Shown here in pieces: positions 42,747-53,754 of a DNA stretch of 64,000 bases. Source of the DNA: Saccharomycopsis phalli (lineage: Eukaryota > Ascomycota > Saccharomycetes > Ascoideales > Saccharomycopsidaceae); the NCBI GenBank assembly GCA_020342235.1, contig CP073213.1:536501-600500 (forward strand), given 5' to 3'. The notes beneath the pieces were generated by a model. That model saw only the letters and a program-made list of their open reading frames with translations. It made no database searches and was not told the origin of the DNA. Numbering within the stretch: position 1 is the first letter of the stretch; each line of letters begins with the position of its first letter. Both the position numbers and the translations under genes were made by a program.

Positions 42747-44156
42747 ATGTATGACTACGAACTTCCCCAGTATCAGATCGAACAGGATCAGCCTGCTCCC
42801 TTTGTGAATACACCCTTGGTTGACTCACTAGAATTTCTCAACGACTATCGTCCACCAACTGGCTACCCAGAGTTTCTTCCTGGGGTTTATGAGCCTGCAT
42901 ATGTGTCTCAGGACGTGTATCTGAGGGCGATGAAGCCACCAAAGAGCGTGCCAGAGATGAGTCCGCACAAGTTTGATGGGAGTCCGTTTGCGCTTGGGTT
43001 TAGTCCAGAGGTGATGCAGTTTGAGGAACGATACAGATACGACAAGATGCCAGTGAATTTCACCGAGAAGATTCCCGAGACGTATGAGAAGATCCCAGAA
43101 AAGTACGAAAAGCTTCCCGAGCCGGTTCCCCAGAAGGTCTCTGAATATGAAAAGGTCTCAGAGTATGAAAAGGTCCCGGTCAAATTTGAAAAAGTCCCCG
43201 AGTTTGAAAAGCTCCCTGGGTTTGAGCCCCTCACGTTCTCCAAGACCAACTTCGACGTCAAGGACGAGTTCCCAGTGTACCCTACCCCACCAGACGTCCC
43301 CTTGGCCAACGAAATCGTGCCCGACTTCCTCGCGTACCACATGAACTTCCAGCCCGAGGACGACAAAAACAAGCCCGTGGCCCAGCTAGAGTCCCAGGGA
43401 GACCGCCACCGGGTGATCCGAGGCATTTCCTCGGGCGGAGGCGCCACACGGCCCCCACGACAAGACGATAGCGGCCGCAAGGTGAACTATCTTCCCGTGA
43501 CGTTGTCGCTCATCGACGCAAAGCTCCGGGACTTGTGTCTCCCCGAGTGGGACGCCGAGGAGAAGCAGGACAAACGGCGGATCATCCGTGTCGAACGACG
43601 ACAGCTGGGCGGGCGTATCTACGCGTCGTTTTCGATTGTAGGTGCATCGGCATCACATCCGCCGTTGGAGACCCAGAGCCCCGACGTGGTGGAGGTGAGC
43701 TGCCTCGAGTGCTACATCCAGCCGGGAGACAGCATCGACACCGATCCAGACACCGACGGCTCCGAGATGCTGACGAAAATCGCCGACTCCGTGCAGCGAC
43801 ACTTTTACATTACAAGCGTGGAGGTCATCAAGATCGTCGAGCTTCTCATTGGCGTCGATCAGAAGTATCCGGCCGAACGTCGCAAGGAAAGAGGTCGGAT
43901 TCGCCTGAACCTCGTGCCGTTTTGGTCGCGTAAACCCATCTCCACCCGCATGTCGCCCACGCTGCCCGGCCACAGCCCGGACGGGTACCCGGGCGGCTCG
44001 TGCGACTTCCGCGTCGAGTTGGCTAAGCGCATCATGGGCTACACCGTCCGCAAGCCCCGGGGGTTTGACAAACACATCCGTATTTTGAAGTGGGAGAACT
44101 TGGAGCCTGCGCTCAAGCGAGCATTGCAGAGCTACTACGTGGAAGTTCCTTTATAG
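42747..44156 (+). CDS. Medusa (MedA/Ren1)-family transcription regulator, DUF7082-like
   Basis: A 469-residue protein. The C-terminal half (about 245-469) resembles the domain of fungal Medusa regulators, which control conidiation, adhesion and filamentation in moulds. Shared features are RIIRVERRQLGGRIYASFSI near its start, the FYITSVEVIKIVELLIGV stretch, RIRLNLVPFW, and the ending FDKHIRILKWENLEPALKRA. The N-terminal half is disordered and carries about nine tandem YEK(I/V/L)P units (about 105-160). No classical DNA-binding domain is seen. Lying after 4 kb of gene-free DNA it has the extended upstream region typical of developmental regulators. Family call is from remembered motifs, not alignment. 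Confidence 0.65.
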   Translation: MYDYELPQYQIEQDQPAPFVNTPLVDSLEFLNDYRPPTGYPEFLPGVYEPAYVSQDVYLRAMKPPKSVPEMSPHKFDGSPFALGFSPEVMQFEERYRYDKMPVNFTEKIPETYEKIPEKYEKLPEPVPQKVSEYEKVSEYEKVPVKFEKVPEFEKLPGFEPLTFSKTNFDVKDEFPVYPTPPDVPLANEIVPDFLAYHMNFQPEDDKNKPVAQLESQGDRHRVIRGISSGGGATRPPRQDDSGRKVNYLPVTLSLIDAKLRDLCLPEWDAEEKQDKRRIIRVERRQLGGRIYASFSIVGASASHPPLETQSPDVVEVSCLECYIQPGDSIDTDPDTDGSEMLTKIADSVQRHFYITSVEVIKIVELLIGVDQKYPAERRKERGRIRLNLVPFWSRKPISTRMSPTLPGHSPDGYPGGSCDFRVELAKRIMGYTVRKPRGFDKHIRILKWENLEPALKRALQSYYVEVPL

Positions 44157-45034
44157 ACCGCCTTATGACTAATGACAAACGTTGAGTATGTACCATAGTT
44201 TTTGTATGAATAGAAAGCCTAGAACTTGGCGTAATTGTGTAGATAAGGTGTGGGCAAGCTGTTTGGAAAGTTGCAATTTTTTCGTTTGGCGTGGTAGAAT
44301 GCTCAGGAATGTCTATTGTATATTAGTTTGGCGTATTATTATGCTGGTGTCGTTGGCATAGTCATTGACTGATTTGCATTAACCGATTTTCAACCAATCA
44401 CCAACCATCAATCACCATCACTAGTCATCAATCGCCATCACCAGTCATCAATTACCAACCATGAACCTACCCTCTTACAAGTCATTGTCAAGTGACCGCT
44501 TTTGTATCCGCTTAAACCACGTACTCCAATCAACCAGTAAGCATAAAACACTCTACAATAACAGAAAATACTCTACAATAAAACACTCTACAATAAAACA
44601 CCCTACCACAAAACACTCCACAATAAAACACCCTACCACAAAACACTTCACAATAAAACACCCTACAACATAAAGTCGCAACCTTCCAAACCACTTTTGA
44701 TCCATTAAAATCACTCGGAAACAGTCCATACTTGTCCAAAATATTATGCACGCTACACATTCCGCTTCTCAAGCCATTTCCTGTTGGCCTCTACATTCCA
44801 AAGCAAAAGCACCCCTACAAATAGTCCAATCATCCACATTAATTATGTACTATAGTATCCTATGATATCGATACGTGCGTCTTGTATCTGCATCTCCCTG
44901 TCTGTAGCCCACTTGATCATTCCACTGGCTGATCACGGTTAGCCTAACTGATTACCTTCGCATAACCAATCACTCTTAACTAGTCACTAGTCCATAACCC
45001 CTGGCTAATCACTAGTCCAATCACTCCTAGCTAA
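44157..45034. other. intergenic with repeats
   Basis: A CATCAAT(C/T)ACCA repeat at about 44395-44460, then the array at 44541-44670, and a TAATCACTAGTCC-type repeat near 44970-45040. The 70-codon frame starting at 44461 is mostly repeat translation. Confidence 0.55.
44541..44670 (+). repeat. 15-16 bp minisatellite, CACAATAAAACACCCTAC
   Basis: About eight imperfect units of (A)AAACAC(T/C)CTAC(A/C)A(T/C)A. Confidence 0.93.
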
Positions 45035-45622
45035 TCACTCAGTAAGCCAACTGATCATTCTCCGGGCTCGTGGTATATTCTTCTTACTGCTCTTCTTCTG
45101 CTGGCCTTCATCCTCCCCTTCCTCATCCGTCATATCATCCGAAAACTCCTCATCCAGATCATACTGCGCCTTCTTCGCCTTCTCATACTGCATGTCCTTA
45201 AACTGGATCACAATGTGCATGCCTGGCTGAATAAACACATCAAAATGCTGCGGCAAAAACAACGCATCGTCCTCTTTACTCACAAGGAGCATATTGCCCT
45301 TTTCAATCATCTTCCGGTGCCGTGGAAACGCCTTCGTGAGCGACTCTTGGAACTTGGCCCATGTATTTGTAATCTCAAATGGAAACTGGAACTTGTGGGC
45401 CCCTGCCATTTCTACTGTCAATGGCTCCTGCTTCTTCGCAGCTGGTTTGGTTTCTGGTTTCTTTTTTTGTGCCATGCTTATAAACTCATTATACAATCCT
45501 TTATCCAAGGCTAGCGACCGCACGTCTGATATATCATCCTGAAGATGCACAGTGTGGAAATGCAGACTCTTTCCGTAGCTATCATTCTGCCATTCACCTG
45601 GTAAACGATATACTGAAGTCAT
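45035..45622 (-). CDS. fungal ubiquitin-like (ULD-type) domain protein
   Basis: A 195-residue protein. The segment from about residue 72 to 142 (LTVEMAGAHKFQFPFEITNT, then FLPQHFDVFIQPGMHIVIQF) resembles the ubiquitin-like fold common in filamentous fungi, where it reads FPF....TW....FIQPGW.I. The C terminus has an acidic stretch (DEEFSDDMTDEEGEDEG) followed by a basic tail, and the N-terminal 70 residues are polar with a Lys/Ala/Pro linker. The start is the ATG at 45622 (MTSVYRLPGEW); an upstream open frame through the TATA region lacks an ATG. The role is unknown; a scaffold or interaction module is likely from the fold. Confidence 0.65.
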   Translation of the reverse strand: MTSVYRLPGEWQNDSYGKSLHFHTVHLQDDISDVRSLALDKGLYNEFISMAQKKKPETKPAAKKQEPLTVEMAGAHKFQFPFEITNTWAKFQESLTKAFPRHRKMIEKGNMLLVSKEDDALFLPQHFDVFIQPGMHIVIQFKDMQYEKAKKAQYDLDEEFSDDMTDEEGEDEGQQKKSSKKNIPRARRMISWLTE

Positions 45623-45647
45623 AGTGTAATATTTAGACTGGCCCGGT

Positions 45648-45668
45648 TCAAAAAATATATATATATGC
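45648..45668 (-). promoter_or_regulatory. TATA-like tract upstream of the ULD gene
   Basis: Alternating TATATATATA about 30-45 bp upstream of the ATG at 45622. It supports that start over longer N-terminal readings. Confidence 0.5.
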
Positions 45669-46146
45669 CTACTACACGAAGGTGGCTGGCCCTTAGACGA
45701 GGCTACACTGCCTACGATTATGCCGTCAGCCACGAAAAAATAACTGAACCGCAATAAAAATAATTGAAAAAAAAAAAAAATCAATCGCCCATCAGTGAAA
45801 AAAAAAATATAAACGTAAACATTGATCGGCGAGAAAGCAATACTTCCATCCTCTACTAAAAATAATGCCGTGTTCCTACCCGAGTTTCCTTCAACTTCGC
45901 GTCAATCCCGTCTAGATACGCCCACTCCTACTGTATTCCACACGTGATTACATTCTTTCCTTGCACTCCAAACGAGATGACCTTTGGCAGAATGTATTCT
46001 TCTATATACATTCGTTCTTTGAACTCCTAACGAGATAATCTTTGGCAAAATGTATTCTCCTATATAAATCACTACATTTAGCAAATTTGACACCTCTCAT
46101 TGAATCAAACAATCTCACGTGATAGTACGCTGAGATGTAAAAAGAA
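45669..46146. other. intergenic before tRNA-Gln
   Basis: Contains poly-A runs at 45767-45780 and 45798-45807 and a two-copy imperfect repeat (CTTTGGCA(G/A)AATGTATTCT) at about 45980-46060. No gene seen. Confidence 0.5.
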
Positions 46147-46229
46147 GGTCGTACCCGGATTCGAACCGGGGTTATTCGGAGGTTTCGTATGATCAAAACC
46201 GAAGGTGATAACCACTACACTATACAACC
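46147..46229 (-). tRNA. tRNA-Gln (TTG) with a 12-nt intron
   Basis: On the minus strand GGTTGTA.../...TACGACC form the acceptor stem, the D arm reads GTGTAGTGGTTATCAC, and the T arm CCCGGTTCGAATCCGGG carries a perfect B box. The anticodon stem TTCGG/CCGAA and loop TTTTGAT give anticodon TTG. Twelve extra bases (about TCATACGAAACC) sit one base after the anticodon, the standard place for a tRNA intron. The mature sequence is nearly identical to Saccharomyces tRNA-Gln(UUG), whose gene has no intron. Length without the intron is 71 nt. Confidence 0.95.
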
Positions 46230-48570
46230 GTGTTGTTACAAAAAATTTATGCAGTGTATTTAAAGCATCAGGATTCAACAAACTTGTATTACTTATTCAT
46301 CTCACAGAAATTTTAATATACCTTCACTATATACTTATAAAGAGTATTCTAAATTAGAAGGCAACATGGTGGTGGAAATGTAAGCGAAACAAGTCTTACA
46401 CCAACTAATTTTCTATATAAATGTTTAAACAATTGCATTTCCTCTTGACTTTCTATTTTTAAATATTTCAACCAGAGCAATTATAGTCAAAACCTTTGAC
46501 TCGACTTGTTTGGAAAGCTAATTTTTAAAATCTGCTATTAATGTTCCTCAATGTTCAGCAATGTTCAGCAATGTTTGTCCATGTTTGTGGTATATGACTC
46601 AGAACACCGTCGCTCAAAGATTTTGTTCCAATTGGGGAAATTGGTCGTGAAGGTGTGCCGTCTGGCCTCTGGGGAGCCTATTTGGCTCAAAGTTTTCCGG
46701 ACAATTGAATACAAGAGCATCTAGATGGACACAACTTAATTACTCATAACTTTACACTCGAGATCTCGACCCGAAATTCTAATATATGTGGTGGTCGAAT
46801 TACCTATTCTGGATTGCAAGTTCATAAATAGCAACACCATGTTAAAGGTTCAATACCCGGGCATAATAATCCGAATACCAATCCAAATATTCAAAGACAG
46901 AATCTCAATACCAAAATACAATACCGCAGAATACACCCGCAGGTCAGGATATGTATACGATGGAAATCTTGGGGCGGTGCCTTCGACAAGTTGGCTAATC
47001 TTGTTGTTGAGCAACAATAAACGCGGTTTCACTATTGCTGCTGCCAAACAATGTGGATCGTCACGTTTAGCAGATACATACCATGTCCCGATTTGGTTTC
47101 AATTTAATTAATACAGATATACCAATGCCTGATAATATCCCCGGGATCTGTCTGTTTACATTGGAATACTACTCCGATTCTCTTTCCAGAACAGGCATAT
47201 AGTGGATACAATAAAATTGATACTAATTGGGATTATTGTTTATGTATTTGTACAAAACTATTGTTCTAGAATATTCTCGACAACCTTCCTAAACGAGTTG
47301 CGCTCATAAACATACACATTTTGCTAATATATTGTTTTTTTAGTCTGAGCTAGTCTATCATAACTTTGGAAAAGTGTCTGAGCGTGGTGCACAGATTTAT
47401 CAAACTTTAAAGTATATTTATAAGTAGGTATTTGGGACAGCACGCAATAGAACAAATAAAATCAATAAGATATATGATACAATTTGGAAACAGGCTATGA
47501 TATTTCAAAACTGGAATTAATATGATAGGCAATCGTTGGTGGACACTTTTGCTACATTTCCTTTAGATTTTCCCTGGTTGCGACATGGGCGGCCCGATTT
47601 TTATTTTTGACACTCACTTTGGGACTATTGACTGTTGTGGCTATCTAGAGTGAGGACACCCATTTTCGCCAATGATAAATATTATTACTAAAGATTGACG
47701 TAACTTCTTAATATTTTTAGTTCCAACAATTGGCCAGACTACGGTATTTCTGCAAATAGGCAACGTAAATCCTTTGAGAGACAGAAATATAATAGCAGGG
47801 TCATGGTATCGTATTCATACTCAGAGAAATACGCTAAATAAAGATCTGCAGCTTTGACAAGTTTCGCGAAGATTAAAGCAAGCTTAGACAACAACACGCA
47901 CGTTCTGTTTTATGTGAGTCAACAGAAGATCCCAGGGTAGAACTTCCCGGAAAATCACCAGGAGAAATAATCCTGGTCAACAAACTGAGGGGTGTGTTAC
48001 GGACATGAATGCAACTGATGAAATTTAAATTACAAGTAGTGCAGTAGCTTAAACAAAACTTTATTCGTTACTGAGGTTGGGAGGATTGGGTTAGAAAGGC
48101 TTGGATACATCCAGACGCACCAAACCTAACGGGCCAAGTATTATTATTTATTGACGTGAATTGATGTACCGCGACTATAAAAGCGGCCACGCAATGAAGT
48201 ATCCGGATAGATCGTCACTGTTTGTACCGTCTTTGGCTTTTGACGTAAATCGTATATTGCCAAGCACACTCTATATACTGAAACCACCGGTTAATAGCTT
48301 GAGACATACTTCCAAGTTTGGGACCCGAGACTCCCCACAAATTCCGATACCGAAGTTCACAATCCCGTAAACCACTGTTTCTAATATCCCATGACTTTTA
48401 TGGCGTAGTATGGAGAAGTACAGGGGGAGACTACAGACTAGGGAACCCGAGGTATATTTTTTGATGTATGAGCCAGTTGAGACAGTTATGAATACGTATC
48501 GTAATCACGTGAGAGATGAAAAATTGGTACACTTTGTCATATACTCCAAATTCTGAAAAGATTTTAAGTA
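46230..48570. other. gene-free stretch between two tRNA genes
   Basis: 2.3 kb of mostly unique AT-rich DNA with no supported coding frame. A perfect TTGTTG/CAACAA hairpin occurs near 47003-47018. Frames at 46788-47111 and 48161-48370 lack homology or a good start. tRNA-flanked DNA often collects transposon remains, but I recognised none. Confidence 0.45.
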
Positions 48571-48642
48571 GCCGGCCTAGTATAGTGGTCAGTACGAGTC
48601 GTTGTGGCCGACTAGACCCAGGTTCGATTCCTGGGGCCGGCA
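48571..48642 (+). tRNA. tRNA-His (GTG)
   Basis: Acceptor GCCGGCC/GGCCGGC, D arm with AGTATAGTGGTCAGTAC, anticodon stem AGTCG/CGACT with loop TTGTGGC (anticodon GTG), T arm CCAGGTTCGATTCCTGG, discriminator A. It closely matches Saccharomyces tRNA-His. ATTTTT about 5 bp downstream is the likely Pol III terminator. It ends only 51 bp before the EAF3 start. Confidence 0.97.
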
Positions 48643-48693
48643 ATTATTTTTGCAGCTTTTTCGAGCGATGCATTGCGAAAGTAAAATGACAAA

Positions 48694-49698
48694 ATGCAAT
48701 CACTCGAGGTGACGAGCATGCCAAAACTCAAAGTCGGGGACCGGTGTTTTGTATTTCACGGCCCTGTTTTATATGAGGCCCGGATGGAATATATTCATGA
48801 GGCAGGGACAAACACCGTGATCCATAAAAGGGAAGGGGAGATGTCGTTGGACAAATTGGTGGACGATAACAAGGTTCCGCCGGTCCCACGGAAGTTGGAG
48901 GATAAGAAGGGATACTATGTGCACTACAAGGGGTGGCCAAAGTCGTGGGACGAGTGGGTGGATCCGATTCGGATTATTCCGTATACTGTGGATAACATTC
49001 GGAAACTGAAGGAGTTGAAGCAAGCGGCGCTTGAATTGGGGCACCAGGAGTCACTGAATGGGAGAGTGGAGATTGAGGTTCTGGTTCGCGACGAGGAGAA
49101 TGAAAACTATTTTCCGTCGCGTGTGACGCGTCGTTGTGTGATGGACAAGGCCGAACAATTTTTTCGCAAGCCGCCCTTGAGCTTGGACATACCGTCGGTG
49201 TTGCGCACAAGACTAGTTGAGGACTGGGATAACGTCGAGATCAAGGGCAATTTAGTTTTGTTACCTGCGCAAGTAACCATTGATAAGTTGTTGGAAGAGG
49301 TTGTGGTGCATTTCGAGAAGCATGGCAACAAGTTGGAGGGCCAGGCGCAAAACGCGTCGCAACCGACAGATTATGTACTCTACGGAGGGTTCCAGCGCGA
49401 GTTCTTGGAGTCGTTGAAGATATTTTTCAACCGCAAGTTGACAGACTTGCTTCTTTACCAGGTGGAAAAGCAGCAACACGATGAGTTGTGCACAGAGGGA
49501 AAAGCCATGACCGGTGTATATGGGTTCACGCACTTGCTACGGTTGTTAGTAATATTCCCTGATATTGTCAACCAGTATGAGATGGATCCACAGGCGCTGG
49601 AGATTGCCAAATTCCACATCAACCACATGTACCGGTACTTTGGGCAGAGGATTACCCAGCAGGAAATGCATCACATTGGCAAGTCCCAGCGGATATAG
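48694..49698 (+). CDS. EAF3: NuA4/Rpd3S subunit Eaf3 (MRG15 family)
   Basis: A 334-residue chromodomain plus MRG-domain protein shared by the NuA4 acetyltransferase and the Rpd3S deacetylase, where it reads H3K36 methylation. The chromo barrel is at about 9-95 (VGDRCFVFHGPVLYEARMEY, then VHYKGWPKSWDEWVDPIRI). The MRG domain (about 155-330) has LVEDWDNVEIKGNLVLLPA and VYGFTHLLRLLVIFPDI. The linker is much shorter than in Saccharomyces Eaf3. An ATG at 48718 (MPKLKVGDRC) lies close to the chromodomain and is an equally good start. The tRNA-His gene occupies the space where a promoter would be expected. Confidence 0.93.
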   Translation: MQSLEVTSMPKLKVGDRCFVFHGPVLYEARMEYIHEAGTNTVIHKREGEMSLDKLVDDNKVPPVPRKLEDKKGYYVHYKGWPKSWDEWVDPIRIIPYTVDNIRKLKELKQAALELGHQESLNGRVEIEVLVRDEENENYFPSRVTRRCVMDKAEQFFRKPPLSLDIPSVLRTRLVEDWDNVEIKGNLVLLPAQVTIDKLLEEVVVHFEKHGNKLEGQAQNASQPTDYVLYGGFQREFLESLKIFFNRKLTDLLLYQVEKQQHDELCTEGKAMTGVYGFTHLLRLLVIFPDIVNQYEMDPQALEIAKFHINHMYRYFGQRITQQEMHHIGKSQRI

Positions 49699-50657
49699 TT
49701 TGTGGTGAGTGGAAATGTGTTGCAATTTCATTTGGGCAGTTGATGATGCCACAGGTACATTGTATATACGGGAAGTGTATCATTTTACTAATTGGGGTGA
49801 CAAATTGTGGGCTTTTGATACTGGTTTGACACTGGTATGGGCCAGTTTAATTTGAAAGTCCATTTACAATTGGACCATACGGTGTAACTCAATGCTTATG
49901 TTAGGTATTTACCAATTAAGATAGATGTAGGATTGCATTTTGCAGGATTGATGTGAGGAGGCATTGAGAATATTTTGTAATTGTCTATCAATGTGAAGAG
50001 GCATTGTGTATAATTTATAATTGTCCATGAATATGAAGAGTTGATGAAGAATCAACAAAGAATCGATGACGAATAACTTATAATTGTCTATTAATGTGAA
50101 GAATCAATGAATAATACTTCATAATTGTCTATTAGTGCAAAGACTCAATGACAAACAATTCACAATCTCTTATGTGAAGAGTAAAGAGTTGAATATTTCT
50201 CACAATCTCTTTGTAAAGAGTTGAAGACTGCTCATAATCGTCCATGGTTAGTCACATGATTACGTCGTGGTCATAATCATCCAAATTTAGTCACATGACC
50301 ATATCGTGGCCAGAAGCTGACCAGGCCTCTGACAAGAGCCAATTGACCAAGTCAGATAAAAGTCCAACCGTCACTGGAGGAAACTACTCTTGAGCACCAG
50401 TACCAATTCAAACGACCAAGTCACACATTGACATTGAATCAGTTTTTGGAACCTTGAGAGCAAATTTTTCACCCTCGGCTGGATGATGAGTGATGTTGTA
50501 CATTAGCCTCACCTTGCATGTACTTCTTATCAGTGCATGATTCGCGTTACCTCACGGCTCGGAATGCCTACCCTACCGACGGAGATGCTGGAATAGGAAA
50601 ACATGACAGACTACGGTGGTAGGAAACATTACTATTAACAAGACCATCTATAGAACA
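49699..50657. other. intergenic with loose repeats
   Basis: Loose repeats of (A)TTGTCTAT(C/T)AATGTGAAGA and related units run from about 49940 to 50230, followed by a TAGTCACATGA(T/C)(T/C)A repeat near 50250-50305. No gene seen. Confidence 0.55.
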
Positions 50658-52058
50658 CTATTTCTTACTGTTAATCAACTCGACGTACTTCTCGGTGGAG
50701 AAACTCTTTGGTCTCTCAATTGGAAGACCGTAGGCACGGTCAATGATCAACTGAGGCAAGACACCAAAGGCACGCGAGACACCAAACAAGACAGTGTAGA
50801 AGGAGGCCTCAGTCAAGCCGTAGTACTTCAACAACACGCCGGAGTGGGAGTCGACGTTTGGCCATGGGTTCTTGGTCTTTCCCTGCTTGGTCAAGACCCC
50901 TGGAGCGACCTCGTAGACAGTGGACACCACCTTGAAAAGATGGTCTTCTGGCAAGTGTTTGAGGGCAAATTCACGCTGGGCAGTGTAACGTGGGTCGGTC
51001 TTTCTCAAGACGGCGTGGCCATACCCTGGAATGACCCGTCCGCTGTTCAAGGTCTCCCACAAGTACTTCTCGATCGACTCCTTGGTGATGTTGCCATGGA
51101 GCTCCTCATCCAACTTGGTGAGCCACTCGAGCACTTCCTGGTTAGCTCTTCCGTGCAATGGGCCAGCCAAACCGTTGAGACCGGCCGCAAACGAGAGGTA
51201 TGGTGACGAAAGGGCCGAACCAACCAAATGGGTGGTGTGTGCAGACACGTTTCCTCCCTCGTGGTCGGAGTGGATGGTCAAGTACAAGCGCATCAACTCG
51301 ACAAACTCCTTGTTGCTGCCATAGCCCAAAAGCCCGGCCAAGTTGGCACCATAGTCCAAGTCCTTGTTCACGGCTGGAAGCTTGCCGTCCTTGAAGACGT
51401 TCTGGTAGATTCTTCCGGCGATGGTAGGCAACTTGGCAAGCAAGTTGATGGAGTCCTCATAGGTGTAGTTCCAGTAGTCCTTCTTGTTGGCACCCTTGGC
51501 ATATGCTCGGGCAAACTCGGACTCGGACTCCAAGGCGTTCACGGCAATGGAGAACTGCGCCATTGGGTGGAGATTGGTTGGCGAGCGGTCAATGAGCTCC
51601 TCGACGTGCTTTGGCAACTCGGAGCGGGCAGCAAGCTCGGCGGAAAAGGCCTTTGTTTGTGCGTCGGTAGGGACCTCGCCGGTCAAAAGGAGCCAGAAGA
51701 GGGCCTCTGGCAATGGCTCGGAGCCACCTGGGGCCTTTGGCAACTCCTTTTGTATCTCTGGAATCGACTTACCCCGGAATCTGATACCCTCTTCAGGGTC
51801 CAACACCGAGCCTTCCCAGACCAATCCTTTGATGCCACGCATACCGCCGTAGGCCTGTTCCAAGGTGACCTCGCCGATGACGGTGCTGCCGTGCTCCTTC
51901 TTGAACTTCTTGACGAACTCGGCCTTCTCAGGGTATGTCTCGGCAAATCGCTCCTTCAAAGTCTTCTCCTTGGTGGAGTAGGCTCTGGCGGAGGACAAGG
52001 CCTGGCGAGTGAATTGTGTCTTGAGTGCCCGTTGTGAGAATGTTCTTAACGAAGCCAT
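50658..52058 (-). CDS. CIT1: mitochondrial citrate synthase
   Basis: A 466-residue enzyme condensing acetyl-CoA and oxaloacetate in the TCA cycle. The start at 52058 gives a Ser/Arg-rich presequence, [20 protein letters not shown], ending near [10 protein letters not shown], a good matrix-targeting signal. Active-site segments are [27 protein letters not shown] (catalytic His) and PNVDSHSG (catalytic Asp). It ends INSKK, which is not a peroxisomal SKL signal, so this is the mitochondrial form. An open frame extends upstream but passes through the promoter. Strong TTG/CTC codon bias fits high expression. Confidence 0.97.
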   Translation of the reverse strand: MASLRTFSQRALKTQFTRQALSSARAYSTKEKTLKERFAETYPEKAEFVKKFKKEHGSTVIGEVTLEQAYGGMRGIKGLVWEGSVLDPEEGIRFRGKSIPEIQKELPKAPGGSEPLPEALFWLLLTGEVPTDAQTKAFSAELAARSELPKHVEELIDRSPTNLHPMAQFSIAVNALESESEFARAYAKGANKKDYWNYTYEDSINLLAKLPTIAGRIYQNVFKDGKLPAVNKDLDYGANLAGLLGYGSNKEFVELMRLYLTIHSDHEGGNVSAHTTHLVGSALSSPYLSFAAGLNGLAGPLHGRANQEVLEWLTKLDEELHGNITKESIEKYLWETLNSGRVIPGYGHAVLRKTDPRYTAQREFALKHLPEDHLFKVVSTVYEVAPGVLTKQGKTKNPWPNVDSHSGVLLKYYGLTEASFYTVLFGVSRAFGVLPQLIIDRAYGLPIERPKSFSTEKYVELINSKK

Positions 52059-53754
52059 GATGTATGTGCAGAGTAGAAAAAATTGTGGGTTTTTTGCGGC
52101 AGTTCTCCAGTATAAATACACCTCTGTCGCGAGCCGGAGATGGTACTGCATACCCACGGGGATTTCGCAAACGTTGCATCCCCTGGCCGACCGGATGCCC
52201 CTGTGTCTGTCCCGAAGCCCAGGGGATTATGCAGGCCCATGCATGATATGCCGCTGGTCATTCCAAGGTCGGTGAAAAATTGCTAAACCTATTGAGAAGG
52301 TCGCTGACAAAATCCGCAATCCGAAAAATATCTCAACCTATGAGATCATCCAGATATCGTCCGCCGTGCTTTCCCAGTGTCAAATTTAATCCCGCTAATC
52401 CGGTGCACCCTCGCATCGTGCTGTTCAACTGTTTCATCGTCCTCAACACAATGTCTCGAAACTTGCTCCACATTTCTGGTTGCCATTTTGCTTCTGGTTG
52501 CCCGCTGCATTTGCTTTTCCTGCGCTTCCTGACTATTTTTCCTTGGCCCTGCCTCGTTTACTTCTACATTTACCAGTTTTTTTCAATGACCCGTGACTTT
52601 CTGACACATTGGGATCTAGTCATGAATTTTCACATGAATTTTCACATGGATTCCACACCTGCGAGGCTTTGATTTAACCGATGTAATTCCGACAAGTAGA
52701 AGTATTTGTACACAATATAGGCAGTTGTGGGCAATGGATATGATTATGAAGATGGATGAGGAGGATGAAGGAATATGTTAGCAAAAGATGAAATAAGTCG
52801 TACCAAAGAGCCTGGATTAACTGGCAGAGATTGACCGGAAGAGATTGACCGGAAGAGATATAACAAGGTATATGATTAACTGGCAGAGATTAACAAGGCA
52901 TAGGATTAACTGGCAGAGATTAACAAGGCATAGGATTAACAAGGCATATGATTAACAAGGCATATGACCAACGGGCAGAGATTAACGGGCAGAGATTAAC
53001 GGGCAGAGATTAACGGGCAAAGATTAATCAACAATCATCAGCATGATACAAGCATTTCATCATGACTGTGTTGTACAATGATTGGCATGATCGTCACTGT
53101 CTGGGAATAGTCACTAAATTCTAGATGATTCTCCTATTATTTCACATTTCTCCCACTTCTCACATTCTTCCACCTTGGCACCGTATTTTCCATCTGCCAA
53201 GACCATTGTACACCAACCTTTGCACCATAACCTAAAACAGCTCGTTTCAATCTTAGACTGTTTAGTTTTGGGTTGATGCGTCGTAATGTATATCACCCAA
53301 ATCCCAATGACACAATCCGTAGCATGTGCCAGGGCATATAAAAGGGCTTTTGATTGACGATTCTTTACTTCTGATGCAGCTAGGGTGTACCGCATGTTCC
53401 ATCACGTAGTCATGACAAGACTTTTGCGTGGAATTTGTGTGAAATCAGCCAATACACCGGCCATGAATTCGACAGGAGCCCCTTTCCAATTAAATGAATC
53501 ACGAGAAGGTTTCATGCTAATCATGAAAAGCTCACTACCATCATGAAAAGCCTTTCCAACTACATGTTGAATCACGGAAGCCCTTTCAACTCAAACGATG
53601 AATCAATGAAAAGCCCCCCATTCAGATGTTGAATCATGAAATACTACTACCCCATGAAATACCACCATCATGATATACCATTACCTCATGAAATACCACT
53701 GCAATCCCAATAAACCCTACGTGAAAACAATTAAGATAATAACTATATAGAAAA
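52059..53754. other. intergenic between CIT1 and KAP123
   Basis: Holds the CIT1 promoter (TATTTATA near 52111-52118 on the minus strand), a minisatellite at 52806-53035, and loose CATGAAAAGCC / CATGAAATACCAC repeats at about 53515-53700. A 93-codon minus-strand frame at 53114-53395 has no support. Confidence 0.55.
52806..53035 (+). repeat. minisatellite, GGCAGAGATTAAC with AAGGCATAGGATTAAC
   Basis: About a dozen units in two interleaved forms, merging at the right end into a pure GGGCAGAGATTAAC array. Confidence 0.94.

Noticed and set aside
44461-44673. 70-codon frame with KHPTTKHSTI repeats
   Set aside because: Translation of a minisatellite continuous with noncoding repeats.
47003-47018. 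TTGTTG/CAACAA hairpin as an LTR junction
   Set aside because: No LTR body could be recognised on either side.
46788-47111. 107-codon frame between the tRNA genes
   Set aside because: Begins at GTG, no conserved motif; the DNA shows no coding bias.
52280-52672. 130-codon frame upstream of CIT1
   Set aside because: Lacks an ATG at its start, no homology, lies in promoter DNA.
53114-53395. 93-codon minus-strand frame between CIT1 and KAP123
   Set aside because: No homology, and the flanks are repeats.
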